Shown here piece after piece: positions 61,683 to 64,000 of a DNA stretch of 64,000 nucleotides; the stretch's first letter is position 1, and every line of letters begins with the position of its first letter. The DNA lies in the NCBI RefSeq assembly GCF_014839805.1, contig NC_051121.1, forward strand, positions 2,773,116-2,837,115. The letters are read 5' to 3'. This stretch comes from Manduca sexta (Eukaryota > Arthropoda > Insecta > Lepidoptera > Sphingidae). The notes under the pieces were generated by a model, which was given only the letters and a program-made list of their open reading frames with translations, was not told the origin of the DNA and did not search any database. The translations under genes were made by a program, and so were the position numbers.

Positions 61683-62086
61683 TATATCCTCAGTAACGAT
61701 ATACAGAAACGCTAAAAACGAATTGGTTCTTATCAAAAACAAATGCGTAATATTCCTACTTATCACGTTGTTAAAATATACCGGATTTAGATCTTGTTGC
61801 GATTTATACATAAACTTGCAAGTCATTCTTCGATCTCATTAAAACGATTTCATTTAAGCCATGAGAAGAATCATCAAATAATTATTCTAGCTATCATTGT
61901 ATAACATGGTTGGCTAGTTTTTTTGTTAATACTGCGTCGCCTGGCAAGTGGTCTTTCGATCCTCAACAGAGCCTGCAGAATCTACAATAGCAAATTTATT
62001 GTGATGCCGCATCGGATAGAGCCTAGCTCTTGACTATTGGAGACGGCGGGGCCTCAAAATACCTTACTGCCTTCTCACCTGAGTAC
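61683..62086. other. AT-rich non-coding DNA
   Basis: No gene. The patch 61935-62060 (gtcgcctggcaagtgg, gatagagcctagctcttgac) is less AT-rich and may be an old repeat, not identified. Confidence 0.4.
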
Positions 62087-62094
62087 GTATGTAG

Positions 62095-62261
62095 CAGTGG
62101 GGAATAGTGAATTTTTTTGAAAGGGAACCCGACACAACATATCGGTGTCATTATGTATGCATGCGGACTGCAAATCATTCTAATGATAATTAGATGCTAC
62201 TTAAACTATTCATTCAAAGGGAAGCCGGTAGGAATCGGGTTGTGTGGACCCTTCGTCACTG
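62095..62261 (+). mobile_element. hAT-type MITE, copy E
   Basis: A 167-bp copy starting cagtggggaatag and ending cttcgtcactg. The interior has gaaagggaacccgacacaac, tgcggactgcaaatcattct and gggaagccggtaggaatcgg, the family order. Adjacent 8-mers gtatgtag and gaatttgg match at 5 of 8, possibly a decayed target duplication. Non-coding. Confidence 0.8.
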
Positions 62262-64000
62262 GAATTTGGTGATGGTTTTACATTGCAAGACAACCTAAGA
62301 TCGCATTCCGGCTCATTTCTTTTACTATCTACTCACTGCTGAGTAAACAACGACTTACAGCATAACTCCCAGATTGGTAAATTATTCCGGACAGTTCCTA
62401 TTGTTATTACACCATATTTACCTAGCGATGATCTCAGTACGGTGTCTTCCGATGTATAAAGTTATCACCGTGACTGATCGTGGTGACTGATGCGTGTGGG
62501 TAACGTGCATTTAGTTTGTTTCTAATCTAAAGGCGCATTCTCACATCTTGGATGTCTCATAGATGAAGCTTATTTGCAATATCATAAATATAATTGTCGT
62601 GGATTTTGGTCATAATAGGTGAAAGACGGAATGGTCATACAAGAGTCACTTTGCTATGGAGGGCCACAATATAAGAAGAAACATGGATGAAACACCTATA
62701 GTAGAAGAGATTTGAAAACGCGTGACGGTGTAGGAACAATCAAAGACGATAGTCTGCGAAGTGATTTCTACTGAGATTTATTCATATGAGCTGAATTATG
62801 CAAATCCCAAAGCAATCATCACTCGCACACGCAGTTCCCTACAGTGAATGGGAGCTATTATTTTACACCTGCGTCTAAACGTTATAACACTTTTTGCGTT
62901 GAGGATCAGCTGTTTGGTGCATTATTGTGTTCACGTAATATTAACGAAATAACATTCACGCAAACAATGTCACCGAATGTCACCCTATCACATTGCGCAA
63001 GATTTTCATTGGCGAAATGTGTTTACGTTTTAAATCTGCTTCACTTTACGAAACTGCATTATGAGCTAGATTAAAGCAATAAATAACAATACTACAGTCC
63101 GTTTAAACCTACAATTTTAAAACAGTAGGTACAGTGCGTATGACCTTCCTTACTGGATCAGTAAATAACGAGTTCGCGGAATGAGATTATTTATAGATAC
63201 CGGAATACACAAATTCTGTGAGAAAATTCGCGGACGAGAGTTATCAGAAAGCTGTAGACCTACTTCGAAAAACGAACACCGAAACGTCGTTCCGAAACGA
63301 AGAAACGACGAAGTTCGGATTTAACCGTACTACCAAATTACTTCGTATCCGTCATAGTTCCTTTCGGAACCATAAACAAACGTTCGAATGAAAATATTGT
63401 GTCGGATTAGAGATGTATATCTTCAAAAACCGTAAATTTTTACCTATTATAATATTCTTGTGAAAAAAACATTTAAATTGGATGTCTAATTGGGTTTTCT
63501 GTTATATAACTATTATTTCATAACTCTAAATATTTATTAGATACAAAATAACAAATATTTTTGCTGATTTTGCAATCTACGGTCTTATTGCATGGTGTTT
63601 TAATCTGTGGAATATTATAATTTTTGACAATTGATGGACATTGACAAGTTGACTGGCGAAAATCACAACAAATTGGAATTGAAATTTACAAGTAAAATTT
63701 ATTTATTGTATTGGTAAGTTTATTAATAAAATGTTATTTATTCGCTTTAAACAAATATCTTTTCAATTGCAAAGGCAGTTATTGTGTAATACCAAGTAAA
63801 TTCCTTGGTTTGATCTATTAAAGAAATCATTAGTTTTGCCCATCGATATACACAATGGTTTTTACGGTAAAATTTATTGAATCTTTCTGTGAATTTTATT
63901 ATTTTTCATCCCAGTAGGAATAAGAACCCATATTTTTATGTACCATGTTTTGAATGTTTACAATAAACAATTAACATTTTTCTTATGATTCCACCTAACA
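62262..64000. other. Non-coding DNA, no gene seen
   Basis: A 76-aa frame at 62844-63074 has no domain. 63260-63385 has a cluster of CGAAACG/TTCG-type words (ccgaaacgtcg, ccgaaacgaag, aaacgacgaag, tttcggaac). The last 600 bp are AT-rich. Confidence 0.45.

Noticed and set aside
1..64000. CRISPR arrays, operons, ribosome binding sites, phage genes
   Set aside because: No regular short repeats with spacers and no prokaryotic gene organisation; the sequence is eukaryotic.

Overview
The window looks like intergenic or long-intron DNA of an insect, most likely a moth or butterfly. It is AT-rich, with no operon-like gene packing. It carries several interspersed repeats that I recognise as lepidopteran: a tRNA-derived SINE with A and B boxes, RTE-type LINE 3' ends finishing in (TGA)n, other LINE 3' ends, and a short hAT-type MITE. 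The only intact protein-coding genes I can support belong to transposons. I found no convincing host gene, rRNA, functional tRNA or CRISPR array.

The main coding content is three copies of one Tc1/mariner-superfamily element of the DD37D (maT) type, at 9358-10664 (+), 28915-30221 (-) and 60374-61680 (+). Each copy is exactly 1307 bp, has imperfect terminal inverted repeats and is flanked by TA. Copies 1 and 2 encode identical transposases of 346 aa, counted from the first ATG. Copy 3 is broken by one extra T in a T run. Near identity implies recent activity.

Copy 1 is nested in an older 4.3 kb structure (6469-10806). This has perfect 35-bp terminal inverted repeats and seven scattered GCTAACTC-containing motifs near its ends. 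Inside it lie the decayed C-terminus of a second DDE transposase (7505-7901), an 0.9 kb RTE-type LINE fragment inserted at the end of that remnant (7902-8796), and mariner copy 1. The series is therefore old TIR element, then RTE, then mariner; the RTE/mariner order is inferred from decay.

The rest is a patchwork of repeats and unassigned DNA. There are five copies of a ~165-bp hAT MITE (852, 21849, 25355, 34840, 62095), two with good 8-bp target duplications. Three copies of a ~250-bp repeat lie at 6180, 28405 and 42490. A 126-bp RTE stub with a 12-bp duplication lies at 49005. A palindromic-arm element lies at 27533-27662, and LINE C-terminal scraps lie at 17385 and 20267. Short GC/CpG-rich blocks (for example 4150, 4730, 11400, 13150, 31530, 39150, 47820) and several non-repetitive blocks could be cis-regulatory DNA. 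A cluster of three same-direction AGRTGGCGCCA motifs at 50.8-51.25 kb resembles CTCF sites.

No genes here form a pathway. The interactions visible are transposon nesting, probable cross-mobilisation of copy 3 by transposase from copies 1 and 2, and possible recombination between the 1307-bp repeats.
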